Positions 55,911 to 63,720 of a stretch of DNA of 64,000 bases are shown here, piece after piece; the stretch's first letter is position 1, and every line of letters starts with the position of its first letter. The DNA is from Bacteroides timonensis (GTDB taxonomy: Bacteria; Bacteroidota; Bacteroidia; Bacteroidales; Bacteroidaceae): assembly GCF_000513195.1 (NCBI RefSeq), contig NZ_CBVI010000090.1:1-64000 (forward strand), read 5' to 3'. Made by a program: the position numbers and the translations under genes. A model generated the notes under the pieces. It worked only from the letters and a program-made list of their open reading frames with translations, did no database searches and was not told where the DNA came from.

Positions 55911-57389
55911 ATGAGAGAAAAAAACATCAAAAGAGTGTTCATGTGTTGCCTCACCGCTTTGGCTGCTAATACCTATGCCCAGAATTTCAACTGGGTCAGC
56001 AGCACCGAAGGCAACACTTGGAAACAATCAAAAGTAAAATTACAATCGAGCGCCGGCCAAACCCCGCTTTTAGATATCAGCGGAACGGAAGAAGGCACCA
56101 CATTCAAAGCATGGGGAACCACCTTCAACGAACTGTGCTGGGATGCCTTGAACATGCTCACCCGTGATGAACAGGATGACCTGTTGAAGAAAATGTTTTC
56201 CCCTGAAGGAGAACTCCGTTTCAACAGAGGCCGTATTTCGATGAATGCCAATGACTATGCCCGCGACTGGTATAGCTGCGACGAAGTATCAGGCGACTTC
56301 CAACTGAAGTATTTCAACATCAACCGTGATAAACTGGCTATTATCCCCTTTGTCCGCGCAGCGCAAAAGTATAATCCGGATATGACTTTCTGGATGTCTC
56401 CCTGGTCACCTCCCAGCTGGATGAAAATTAACAATGACTATCCGGTTCGCAGCGACAGGACTAATAAGATGTCGCCTCTGTCTGATGTAGTACTCTATGA
56501 GGATAATACGGAGACACGTGATAACGTCTTCCCCCGACAACTCGCAGTGAATGACTACATGATTCAGGACCCACGCTATCTGCAAACCTATGCCAACTTC
56601 TTCTGTAAGTTCATTGATGCTTATAAAGAACAAGGAATTCCCATCGATATGATCATGTATCAGAACGAAGCATACAGTTATACCCCGTATCCCGGTTGTG
56701 CCTGGACAGCTGAGGGTACCGTACGTTTCAACGTAGAGTATCTGGCGCCCACATTAAAGAAGCGCCATCCGGAAGTAGCTCTCTACCTTGGTACTTTCAA
56801 TACCAACCGCTATGACTATGTTGATAAAATACTCTCCGACCCACGCATGCCGCAAAGCGTTCAGGGAGTTGGCTTTCAGTGGGAAGGAGGACAGATACTG
56901 CCTAAAATACGTGCCAAATACCCCCAGTACAAGTATATGCAGACAGAAAGCGAATGTGGTGGGGGTACCTTCGACTGGAGAGCGGGCGAACACACCTTCC
57001 ATCTGATTAACCACTACCTGGGTAATGGTTGCGAAGAATACACCTTTTGGAACAGTACGCTTTGTGATAATGGTGAAAGTCCCTGGGGTTGGAAACAGAA
57101 CGCTTTGATACATGTTGATTCAAAATCCCGTACGGCAACTCTTACACCGGAGTATTATGCTGTAAGACATTATAGCCAGTTCGTAACACCCGGTTCACGT
57201 ATAATAGCTTACAAGCCTTCAACAGAAGGAAGAACACCGGTCTTGGTAGTGGAAACTCCAGAAAAGAAAAAGGTAGTGATAGCCGGAAACTTTAATGATA
57301 AGGCTAAAAAAGTAACCATGAAGTTTGGGAACCGCTATCTGAATGTAGAGCTCCAGCCACATTCTTTCAATACGTTCGAAGAGAAATAA
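55911..57389 (+). CDS. GH30 family beta-glycosidase
   Basis: GH30 enzymes are retaining beta-glycosidases; subfamilies include endo-beta-1,6-glucanases, beta-glucosylceramidases and xylanases. The 492-residue protein has a signal peptide (residues 1-23, ANTYAQ), a (beta/alpha)8 barrel with WMSPWSPPSWMK, an acid/base Glu in MYQNEAYSY (E253) and nucleophile candidates in QTESECGGG (E346 or E348), then a C-terminal beta domain. The subfamily cannot be fixed by eye. Bacteroides beta-1,6-glucan loci use a GH30_3 enzyme with SusC/SusD and surface binding proteins, a layout like this one, so a beta-1,6-glucan is one possible target. It is the only enzyme gene in PUL 2. Confidence 0.88.
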   Translation: MREKNIKRVFMCCLTALAANTYAQNFNWVSSTEGNTWKQSKVKLQSSAGQTPLLDISGTEEGTTFKAWGTTFNELCWDALNMLTRDEQDDLLKKMFSPEGELRFNRGRISMNANDYARDWYSCDEVSGDFQLKYFNINRDKLAIIPFVRAAQKYNPDMTFWMSPWSPPSWMKINNDYPVRSDRTNKMSPLSDVVLYEDNTETRDNVFPRQLAVNDYMIQDPRYLQTYANFFCKFIDAYKEQGIPIDMIMYQNEAYSYTPYPGCAWTAEGTVRFNVEYLAPTLKKRHPEVALYLGTFNTNRYDYVDKILSDPRMPQSVQGVGFQWEGGQILPKIRAKYPQYKYMQTESECGGGTFDWRAGEHTFHLINHYLGNGCEEYTFWNSTLCDNGESPWGWKQNALIHVDSKSRTATLTPEYYAVRHYSQFVTPGSRIIAYKPSTEGRTPVLVVETPEKKKVVIAGNFNDKAKKVTMKFGNRYLNVELQPHSFNTFEEK

Positions 57390-57396
57390 ATTGATA

Positions 57397-57443
57397 AAAG
57401 TAATCATTATCCGGGTAATCGTATCTGAATAATGATTACTTTT
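57397..57443 (+). terminator. terminator of the PUL 2 operon
   Basis: A perfect 14-bp stem (AAAGTAATCATTAT at 57397-57410, ATAATGATTACTTT at 57429-57442) with an 18-base loop. The following T run is short because a promoter element overlaps it. Confidence 0.65.
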
Positions 57444-57444
57444 G
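57437..57444 (+). promoter_or_regulatory. -7 promoter element of the DUF6078-like gene
   Basis: TACTTTTG matches TAnnTTTG. It overlaps the right arm of the preceding hairpin and lies 89 bases before the ATG at 57533. Confidence 0.45.
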
Positions 57445-57532
57445 CCATGAAATACAATCGTAGTCATCACAAAAGAAACACTGAGCTTCTATTTTGAATA
57501 AAGATAACTGCCTTGGAAACAACAAAACAATC

Positions 57533-57967
57533 ATGGAAGAAGAACATCATTTTACGAACGTACCCTACAATTACCCCTTATGCCTCAACCGCCAATGCCC
57601 CAAAGCATCTACCTGCCTGCGGCAACTGGTAGAGCAAGAAGTGCCGGACAGTATGGAATACTGGGTAGTCATCAGCCCCAAATACCAGGCTAAACTGAAG
57701 GGTGCATGTCCCCATTATCGCTCCAGTCAAAAAGTGCAATATGCCAAAGGCTGCATGAATATCCTTGATAACCTGCCCCACAAGCAAAGACAACTCGCCA
57801 TAATCCATCTGGTAGAATACTTCAGCCGAAGAACCTATTACCGCATCCGCAAAGGCGAACGCCTCCTCAGCCCTGCCGAACAAAGGGACGTACAGAAAAT
57901 CTTCAAACAGTGCGGTGCAACCGGAAAACAAGAGTTTGATGCTTACGTAGAAGACTACGAATGGTAG
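57533..57967 (+). CDS. DUF6078-like small cysteine-containing protein
   Basis: A 144-residue soluble protein with no export signal. The N-terminal half has several cysteines (YPLCLNRQCPKASTCLRQL and KGACPHY), possibly a metal site. The C-terminal half (RRTYYRIRKGERLLSPAEQR then VQKIFKQCG) looks like a helix-turn-helix-like basic segment. The family resembles DUF6078, a Bacteroidales group of unknown function. The ATG at 57533 was preferred to a TTG at 57494. Confidence 0.6.
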   Translation: MEEEHHFTNVPYNYPLCLNRQCPKASTCLRQLVEQEVPDSMEYWVVISPKYQAKLKGACPHYRSSQKVQYAKGCMNILDNLPHKQRQLAIIHLVEYFSRRTYYRIRKGERLLSPAEQRDVQKIFKQCGATGKQEFDAYVEDYEW

Positions 57968-58017
57968 CAATCACCCATCTACAGGTCAGTGATCTCCAAT
58001 CTATATACCCATGTTTT

Positions 58018-58099
58018 TGCCATGCCTGTGGCACTACTTTGCCATCGCAGTGGCACAACATTGCCACGCCTATGGCACGACTGTGCCAATGCGGTGGCA
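58018..58099. repeat. four tandem 16-bp palindromes (TGCCA-N6-TGGCA) with an exact 22-bp period
   Basis: Inverted repeats TGCCA-N6-TGGCA occupy 58018-58033, 58040-58055, 58062-58077 and 58084-58099, each exactly 22 bases after the last. The 6-base centres (TGCCTG, TCGCAG, CGCCTA, ATGCGG) and the 6-base linkers vary, while the arms are invariant. It lies in the 331-base gap 57968-58298 between the convergent DUF6078-like gene and miaB. The regularity with conserved arms suggests protein-binding sites or selection on hairpins. Confidence 0.85.
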
Positions 58100-58146
58100 A
58101 GAAGTCGGCAAAAGTTTTACGGTTTTCCCCCATGTTTAGGATGAAC

Positions 58147-58184
58147 AAAACTGCGTGTAGGTAAATTTACCTACACGCAGTTTT
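58147..58184. terminator. 38-bp perfect palindrome, bidirectional terminator
   Basis: The sequence from 58147 to 58184 is its own reverse complement. The left arm is AAAACTGCGTGTAGGTAAA, and the right arm ends GCAGTTTT. Either strand gives a long GC-containing stem followed by TTTT, fitting a terminator for the convergent genes. The word GCGTGTAGGTAAA occurs again at 58244-58256. Confidence 0.75.
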
Positions 58185-58298
58185 AGCTTACTTACACTAC
58201 CGCTCTATCACCGATGAACAGGGAGGTGCAGCGCATGAGTGCAAGCGTGTAGGTAAAAGTATACCAAAAATCTCATGTACGCGCGCGAAGCCAATAAA

Positions 58299-59666
58299 TC
58301 AAGCCTCTTCCCCCTTCAACGTTGCCGAACTTGCTTCGGTAATCTTCACCATCACAAAATCACCCACACGGTGCGTACCACGGTCGAACACCACCACGCG
58401 GTTCTGTTCCGTACGTCCTACAAGCTGTTCGCGCGAACGCTTGGAAACTCCTTCCACCAGAACTTCATATGTCTTACCGATACAGCGGGCATTAGACTCG
58501 GCGGAAAGACGGTTTTGCAAAGCAATAATCTCATTCAACCGACGTATCTTTACCTCTTCGGGTACATCATCCGGCAAATGTTTGGAAGCATAAGTACCCG
58601 GACGCTCAGAATACTTAAACATGAAAGCCGAGTCGTAAGCACATTTCTCCATCAGGGAAAGAGAAAGCTGATGATCTTCTTCCGTTTCGGAATGGAAACC
58701 GGAGAAGATATCTGTGGATAAGCCACAATCGGGAACAATGCGATGGATAGCATCCACACGATCCAGATACCATTCACGGGTATATTTACGATTCATCAGT
58801 TTCAGGATACGGGAACTTCCACTCTGTACAGGCAGGTGGATATGTTTACACACATTGGGAATCTGCGCAATGACTTCCAGCGTTTCGTCACTCATATCCT
58901 TGGGGTGCGAAGTAGTGAAACGGACACGCACACCCGGCGCAGCTTCAGCTACGGTGCGAAGCAGCATAGGGAAAGTTACAACTTCTCCGTCCGGTTTCTC
59001 AAAGCGGTAAGAATTGACATTCTGCCCCAGCAAGGTGACTTCTTTATAACCTTTCGCCACCAGGTCGGACACTTCATTGAGAATGCTTTCCACATCACGG
59101 CTACGTTCCCGTCCACGGGTATAAGGAACAATGCAGTAGGTACAGAAGTTGTTACATCCACGCATGATGGATACAAACCCGGAAATGTGATTACCGCAGA
59201 TACGCGAAGGGATAACATCCCGATAGGTCTCAGTGGTAGAAAGCTCTACATTGATGGCTTTCTCACCCGCCTCCACAGCAGCAACCAAGTCAGGAAGAGT
59301 AAGATAAGCATCAGGACCTACCACCAGATCAACATGATGATTAGTGATCAGGTCATCCTTTACCCGCTCGGCCATACACCCCAGCACTCCCACAATCAGA
59401 TTGCGTTTTTTCTTCTTGAGCGAATAGAAAAATTCCAGACGATTGAGGATTTTCTGCTCAGCATTGTCACGAATGGAGCAAGTGTTCATAAACACTGCAT
59501 CCGCTTCTTCCAGCGTATCAGCCGTTGAATATCCCGCCATCTGCATCACAGAGGCAATAACTTCACTGTCCGCCACATTCATCTGGCAGCCATAGGTTTC
59601 GATGAACAACTTCTTGTTGTCATCAGCAGTTGCAGATTTAAAGTCTGCTCCCGTTACTTTTTCCAT
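58299..59666 (-). CDS. miaB: tRNA-2-methylthio-N6-dimethylallyladenosine synthase MiaB
   Basis: MiaB adds a methylthio group to i6A37 of tRNAs. The 455-residue radical-SAM protein has the N-terminal UPF0004 domain with cysteines (TYGCQMNVADS; FMNTCSIRDNAEQK; VGVLGCMAER), the radical-SAM cluster CNNFCTYC in SIMRGCNNFCTYCIVPYTRG, and a C-terminal TRAM domain (TYEVLVEGVSKRS; GDFVMVKITEA). Length is normal. GQNVNSY and IHLPVQSGSSRILKLMNR are also MiaB-type. A perfect palindromic repeat lies directly upstream of its start. Confidence 0.95.
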   Translation of the reverse strand: MEKVTGADFKSATADDNKKLFIETYGCQMNVADSEVIASVMQMAGYSTADTLEEADAVFMNTCSIRDNAEQKILNRLEFFYSLKKKKRNLIVGVLGCMAERVKDDLITNHHVDLVVGPDAYLTLPDLVAAVEAGEKAINVELSTTETYRDVIPSRICGNHISGFVSIMRGCNNFCTYCIVPYTRGRERSRDVESILNEVSDLVAKGYKEVTLLGQNVNSYRFEKPDGEVVTFPMLLRTVAEAAPGVRVRFTTSHPKDMSDETLEVIAQIPNVCKHIHLPVQSGSSRILKLMNRKYTREWYLDRVDAIHRIVPDCGLSTDIFSGFHSETEEDHQLSLSLMEKCAYDSAFMFKYSERPGTYASKHLPDDVPEEVKIRRLNEIIALQNRLSAESNARCIGKTYEVLVEGVSKRSREQLVGRTEQNRVVVFDRGTHRVGDFVMVKITEASSATLKGEEA

Positions 59667-59685
59667 AATTTCTTGTTTTTATAAC

Positions 59686-59784
59686 TCACCACAGATTACG
59701 CGGATTAACACAGACTATCTCCCCAAATGAGAAGTTTGCAGAAAACCCAAAAGCATTTGTGTTAATCCGCGTAATCTGTGGTGA
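59686..59784. repeat. perfect 27-bp inverted repeat, dispersed palindrome
   Basis: The arms at 59686-59712 (starting TCACCACAGATTACGCGG) and 59758-59784 (ending AATCTGTGGTGA) are exact reverse complements flanking 45 bases. A degenerate relative lies at 55802-55880. It occupies the miaB upstream region and resembles non-autonomous palindromic elements scattered in Bacteroides genomes. Confidence 0.85.
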
Positions 59785-59918
59785 CAGAATTTCAGCTGCA
59801 AAGATACGCCTTCGGCACTAAATTACAGATGAAAAGGCAAAAAATAACACTCAATAGTTAGAGAATGAGCCGTTTCTTATAATTAATGTTAATAGACCGA
59901 ACATTTTTGGGAATGTTA

Positions 59919-59950
59919 TTTGGCATAAAGGATTTTATTTCACAAATTTG
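59919..59950 (+). promoter_or_regulatory. promoter of small RNA-like copy B
   Basis: TTTG at 59919-59922 is followed after 20 bases by CAAATTTG at 59943-59950, one mismatch from TAnnTTTG. Confidence 0.55.
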
Positions 59951-59956
59951 CGTAAT

Positions 59957-60035
59957 GAAAGAAACATTAGATTTTTTCATAGTTAAGGTTTAGGTTAAAA
60001 AAAATAAGGGGAGCTGTGAAGCTGCCCTTTTTTCA
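59957..60035 (+). ncRNA. putative small RNA (copy B of a paralogous pair)
   Basis: A promoter lies just upstream. The unit contains TTTTTCATAGTTAAGG and AGGTTAA, as in copy A at 41297-41358. It ends with a terminator stem (AAGGG and AGCT pairing with AGCT and CCCTT around a GTGA loop, 60006-60029) and a T run. No reading frame fits. The start base is estimated. As with copy A, a separate promoter for the next gene follows. Confidence 0.45.
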
Positions 60036-60045
60036 TGCCTAAAAA

Positions 60046-60078
60046 TTGGCTGTTATTCAGATAAATTAGTTACCTTTG
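60046..60078 (+). promoter_or_regulatory. promoter of the small membrane protein gene
   Basis: TTGG at 60046-60049 and TACCTTTG at 60071-60078 are 21 bases apart, close to the Bacteroides consensus. The ATG is at 60095. Confidence 0.6.
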
Positions 60079-60094
60079 GCGGTGAAAAACTTAA

Positions 60095-60544
60095 ATGAGT
60101 ATGGATGGTATCTTACAGTTTCTGTTAATCGCAGGCATAATCGTTATCGGAGTTGTTAAGCAGTTCAAGAAAGAAGCAAAGAAGAACGCTGAGAACAGGC
60201 CTGCTATGCCTGTGCCGGAAAATGATATTGACGAAGACGCATTACCCATTCCTGAAGCTTGGGGAAAGACGTATGGCGGATTTATTCCCGAAGGTCCCGC
60301 CCCCCAAACACCCTCCGCTCCGACAGCAAAAGAAGAATATCAATTCTCTGCTTCAAAACATATTTTTGGAGGAGATTCTACAAACACATCTCCCAAGCAT
60401 ACCACAACTCCTCCGAAACAGAAGATTTCTCCTCCTCCGTCCACCCCGCAAAAACCTGAAACCGATTCCAAATACTCCATTCATTCAGCAGAAGAAGCGC
60501 GGAAAGCTATCATTTGGTCGGAAATACTACAACGGAAGTATTAA
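60095..60544 (+). CDS. small membrane-anchored proline-rich hypothetical protein
   Basis: I do not recognise this 149-residue protein beyond its layout. Residues about 5-22 form one membrane helix (GILQFLLIAGIIVIGVV) followed by a positive stretch (KQFKKEAKKN), so the bulk faces the cytoplasm. The rest is low-complexity and Pro/Ser/Thr-rich (PPKQKISPPPSTPQKPE) and ends in a short helix (SAEEARKAIIWSEILQRKY). It has its own promoter and lies 79 bases before the CoA-transferase start. No function can be assigned. Confidence 0.7.
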   Translation: MSMDGILQFLLIAGIIVIGVVKQFKKEAKKNAENRPAMPVPENDIDEDALPIPEAWGKTYGGFIPEGPAPQTPSAPTAKEEYQFSASKHIFGGDSTNTSPKHTTTPPKQKISPPPSTPQKPETDSKYSIHSAEEARKAIIWSEILQRKY

Positions 60545-60623
60545 TACATGGAGAATTGAGAGTTGAGAGTAACTCTTCCGGTAACTTATGAATTTTCACA
60601 CAGGAAAAATAACTAAATACATT

Positions 60624-62120
60624 ATGGCATTCAATTACATCTCGGCAGCGGAAGCTGCAAGCCTGATCAAACATGGCTACAACATCGGCTTGAGCGGATT
60701 TACTCCCGCTGGAACAGCCAAAGCCGTTACGGCAGAATTAGCAAAAATAGCGGAAGCTGAACATGCAAAAGGAAACCCTTTCCAGATAGGGATCTTCACA
60801 GGTGCCTCTACGGGTGACTCCTGCGACGGTATACTATCACGCGCCAAAGCAATCCGCTATCGTGCTCCTTACACAACCAATTCCGATTTTCGTAAAGCAG
60901 TAAACAGCGGAGAGATTGCCTATAACGACATCCACTTGTCTCAGATGGCACAGGAAGTTCGTTACGGTTTCATGGGCAAAGTAAACATTGCCATTATCGA
61001 AGCTTGCGAAGTAACTCCCGACGGCAAGATTTATCTGACCGCAGCCGGTGGTATCGCTCCCACCGTTTGCCGCCTTGCCGACCAGATCATCGTGGAACTG
61101 AATGCTGCTCACAGCAAAAATGCTATGGGACTGCACGATGTATACGAACCGCTTGATCCGCCTTACCGCCGCGAAATACCTATCTATAAACCAAGTGATC
61201 GCATCGGTCAACCGTATATCCAGGTAGATCCGAAAAAGATTGTAGGCGTTGTGGAAACCAACTGGCCGGACGAAGCACGCAGTTTTGCCGAAGCTGACCC
61301 GTTGACCGACAAGATTGGTCAGAATGTAGCCGACTTCCTGGCTGCGGACATGAAGCGCGGAATCATTCCGTCAACCTTCCTGCCCTTGCAATCCGGTGTA
61401 GGCAATATCGCTAACGCTGTGCTCGGTGCACTGGGACGTGACAAGACCATCCCGGCATTCGAAATGTATACGGAAGTTATTCAGAATTCCGTAATCGGAT
61501 TGATCCGCGACGGTCGCGTGAAGTTCGGCAGTGCTTGCTCACTCACTGTAACAAACGACTGCCTGCAAGGTATCTATGATGATATGGACTTCTTCCGTGA
61601 TAAACTGGTGCTCCGCCCGTCGGAAATCTCCAATAGTCCGGAGGTTGTACGCCGTCTGGGGGTTATCTCTATCAACACGGCTATCGAAGCTGACCTCTAC
61701 GGAAACGTCAACTCTACACATATCGGCGGTACGAAGATGATGAACGGTATCGGCGGAAGCGGTGACTTCACGCGCAACGCTTATATTTCCATCTTTACTT
61801 GTCCGTCCGTTGCCAAGGAAGGCAAAATCAGCGCCATTGTCCCGATGGTATCTCACCACGACCATACAGAACATGACGTAAACATTATCATTACTGAACA
61901 AGGCGTTGCCGACTTGCGTGGTAAGAGCCCGAAAGAACGTGCGCAAGCAATCATCGAAAACTGCGTTCATCCGGATTACAAGAATATCCTCTGGGATTAT
62001 TTGAAAATAACTGATGGTAAGTCTCAGACTCCGCAAGCAGTCCGCGCTGCATTGGCTATGCATGCGGAATTGGCAAAAAGTGGAGATATGAAGAATGTAG
62101 ATTGGGTACAGTATAAGTAA
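60624..62120 (+). CDS. succinate/acetyl-CoA:CoA transferase
   Basis: This 498-residue cytoplasmic enzyme belongs to the acetyl-CoA hydrolase/transferase family (Cat1/SucCoA-transferase type). In Bacteroides such enzymes move CoA between succinate and propionate or acetate at the end of fermentation. Motifs include GIFTGASTGDSCDG, GGIAPTVCRLAD, PLQSGVGNIANAV, a Glu in MYTEVIQNS (E284) fitting the catalytic thioester-forming residue, THIGGTKMMNGIGGSGDF and ITEQGVADLRGKSP. The ATG at 60624 was chosen because MAFNYISAAEAA begins the conserved region; an ATG at 60588 would add 12 unconserved residues. The exact acyl partner is inferred. Confidence 0.9.
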   Translation: MAFNYISAAEAASLIKHGYNIGLSGFTPAGTAKAVTAELAKIAEAEHAKGNPFQIGIFTGASTGDSCDGILSRAKAIRYRAPYTTNSDFRKAVNSGEIAYNDIHLSQMAQEVRYGFMGKVNIAIIEACEVTPDGKIYLTAAGGIAPTVCRLADQIIVELNAAHSKNAMGLHDVYEPLDPPYRREIPIYKPSDRIGQPYIQVDPKKIVGVVETNWPDEARSFAEADPLTDKIGQNVADFLAADMKRGIIPSTFLPLQSGVGNIANAVLGALGRDKTIPAFEMYTEVIQNSVIGLIRDGRVKFGSACSLTVTNDCLQGIYDDMDFFRDKLVLRPSEISNSPEVVRRLGVISINTAIEADLYGNVNSTHIGGTKMMNGIGGSGDFTRNAYISIFTCPSVAKEGKISAIVPMVSHHDHTEHDVNIIITEQGVADLRGKSPKERAQAIIENCVHPDYKNILWDYLKITDGKSQTPQAVRAALAMHAELAKSGDMKNVDWVQYK

Positions 62121-62142
62121 GCTACGAGCTGCAAGTGTAAAT

Positions 62143-62224
62143 CAGTACGAGTTATAAGCTACGAGCTACGAGTTCTGCGATATCAGCGCAGCCACTCGTA
62201 GCTCGTAGCTTGTAGCTCGTAACT
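62143..62224. terminator. inverted TACGAGCTACGAG repeat between convergent genes
   Basis: The perfect 17-base arms AGCTACGAGCTACGAGT (62157-62173) and their complement (62194-62210) extend with a few mismatches to about 31 bases each. It fills the gap between the CoA transferase and dacB stops and overlaps the last two bases of dacB. Such repeats of a 6-base word are dispersed in Bacteroides and may terminate both genes. Confidence 0.7.
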
Positions 62225-63644
62225 ATTTTATTACCTCGTCACATACCGCATCCTGAAAAGCACGTGCTTTAGCTCCTGAAAGTACATTCTGATTCATGAT
62301 GGCAAAAGCCACTTCATGCCCGTTTGCGGCACGCAAATAGCCGGCCAAGCAATTAATGGCTGTAAAGGACCCGGTTTTGGCATGTACATTCTTATGAGAG
62401 GGAGTCCCGCGTTGCATCCGGTATTTTAATGTTCCGTCCACACCGCCGATAGGCAAAGCCTTATACAACTTCTGAAAAACATCCGTGCGCGAATAAGCAA
62501 ACTTCAGGAAAGAAACCAGCAGATCGGGAGAGATATAATTATAATTGGAAAGCCCACAGCCATCAGCCAGTTTATAGCTATCCGCATCTCCTCCCAAAGC
62601 TTTTATCTGCTTACGAATGGCAGAAAGCCCGTCTTCATCCGAAATTCGTTTTTTACCGGTAGCTTGGGCACCCAAACGACAAAGCAAAGCCTGGGCATTC
62701 AGATTATCGCTTTCTTTCATTATCTGATTGACTACATCCTGAGTAGAAGTCTCAAACAAAGCCATTTGCACTGAAAGGCTATCTTTCTGCAATTCGTTGA
62801 AAGCATAACCGGCGGGGCATTGAATACCCTTTGCTTGCAGGCGTTCAAGAAAAGTATGCATAAAGAAATCCTGGGAGGAATAGATATTCACTGTACCTAT
62901 CCGCTTACTTTCCACGTTTCCTTTAATAATCACATTATTGCCATTCTGCAACCAATCCCGAGAAACACCGAAACGTCCGGCAGAAGGAGTACGGGACTGG
63001 GTTTCATTGGTCACAGTATAATAGGAAGAGGCGGGAACACATTCGATATTTGCCATTTCTCCTTTCTCACCCGGAGAAGCGGTTACGGTAACCAGACCTT
63101 TATTCAGCATCAACGGTGAGAGATAGGGTTGGTATGAGGCAGGCGTATCATCCCATGCCCAGCCACTTCCCCAATAGATGGAGTCTTTCATAGAAACATC
63201 ACCGTATACGTTACCCGCTATCACCGAAAAGGGGAAGCGGCTCATCGTATTCACCAGCGAGTCCAAAGCTTCATCATCAAATTCAGGATCATATCCACCG
63301 ACAACGTATATGTCACCCTTCAGTGTATCCCGTTCAATCACTCCCTGATACCACACCTCTGTTTTAAAAGGTTCATCCGCATCGGGGCGGGCAAGGGCGG
63401 TAATGGTAGTCAGCAACTTCATGGTAGAAGCCGGACGGGAAAGTTTATCCGATTGATAGGTATATAAGAATTTCCCTGTAGTCAAATCGTATACGGATAT
63501 ACCAACGTTGGAACCGGCAGGAAGCTGATATTTTATCAGGGTATCCAGGCGGGAAGAAAGACTCTTAGCACTCGTATTCTGCCCCCATAGTACTATGGGA
63601 ATAAATAAGAGAGAAAGAGTAAGCGACAAAAGATATTTTTTCAT
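62223..63644 (-). CDS. dacB: D-alanyl-D-alanine carboxypeptidase/endopeptidase (PBP4 type)
   Basis: This periplasmic enzyme trims or cuts D-Ala cross-links of peptidoglycan. The 473-residue protein has a signal peptide (residues 1-22, LFIPIVLWGQ) and all three penicillin-binding motifs in order: SxxK in SRPASTMKLL (S73, K76), SDN in MKESDNLNAQALL and KTG in HAKTGSFTAIN. A long insertion between the first two motifs is characteristic of the PBP4/S13 family. The start at 63644 removes two residues from a possible start at 63650; either could be used. Confidence 0.92.
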   Translation of the reverse strand: MKKYLLSLTLSLLFIPIVLWGQNTSAKSLSSRLDTLIKYQLPAGSNVGISVYDLTTGKFLYTYQSDKLSRPASTMKLLTTITALARPDADEPFKTEVWYQGVIERDTLKGDIYVVGGYDPEFDDEALDSLVNTMSRFPFSVIAGNVYGDVSMKDSIYWGSGWAWDDTPASYQPYLSPLMLNKGLVTVTASPGEKGEMANIECVPASSYYTVTNETQSRTPSAGRFGVSRDWLQNGNNVIIKGNVESKRIGTVNIYSSQDFFMHTFLERLQAKGIQCPAGYAFNELQKDSLSVQMALFETSTQDVVNQIMKESDNLNAQALLCRLGAQATGKKRISDEDGLSAIRKQIKALGGDADSYKLADGCGLSNYNYISPDLLVSFLKFAYSRTDVFQKLYKALPIGGVDGTLKYRMQRGTPSHKNVHAKTGSFTAINCLAGYLRAANGHEVAFAIMNQNVLSGAKARAFQDAVCDEVIK

Positions 63645-63720
63645 GTGCATTTAATTACTGATAAGTACTAATATTAAATTACCTGTTGAGGGAATTAGTA
63701 CCTTTTGATATACTTACGGA

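Noticed and set aside
57961-58164. A 67-codon open frame across the TGCCA palindromes
   Set aside because: The composition follows the DNA repeat, and it overlaps a terminator palindrome. No sign of coding.
60153-60566. A second frame of 137 codons overlapping the small membrane protein gene
   Set aside because: The frame starting at 60095 follows a promoter and gives a coherent membrane helix; the overlapping frame is low complexity.
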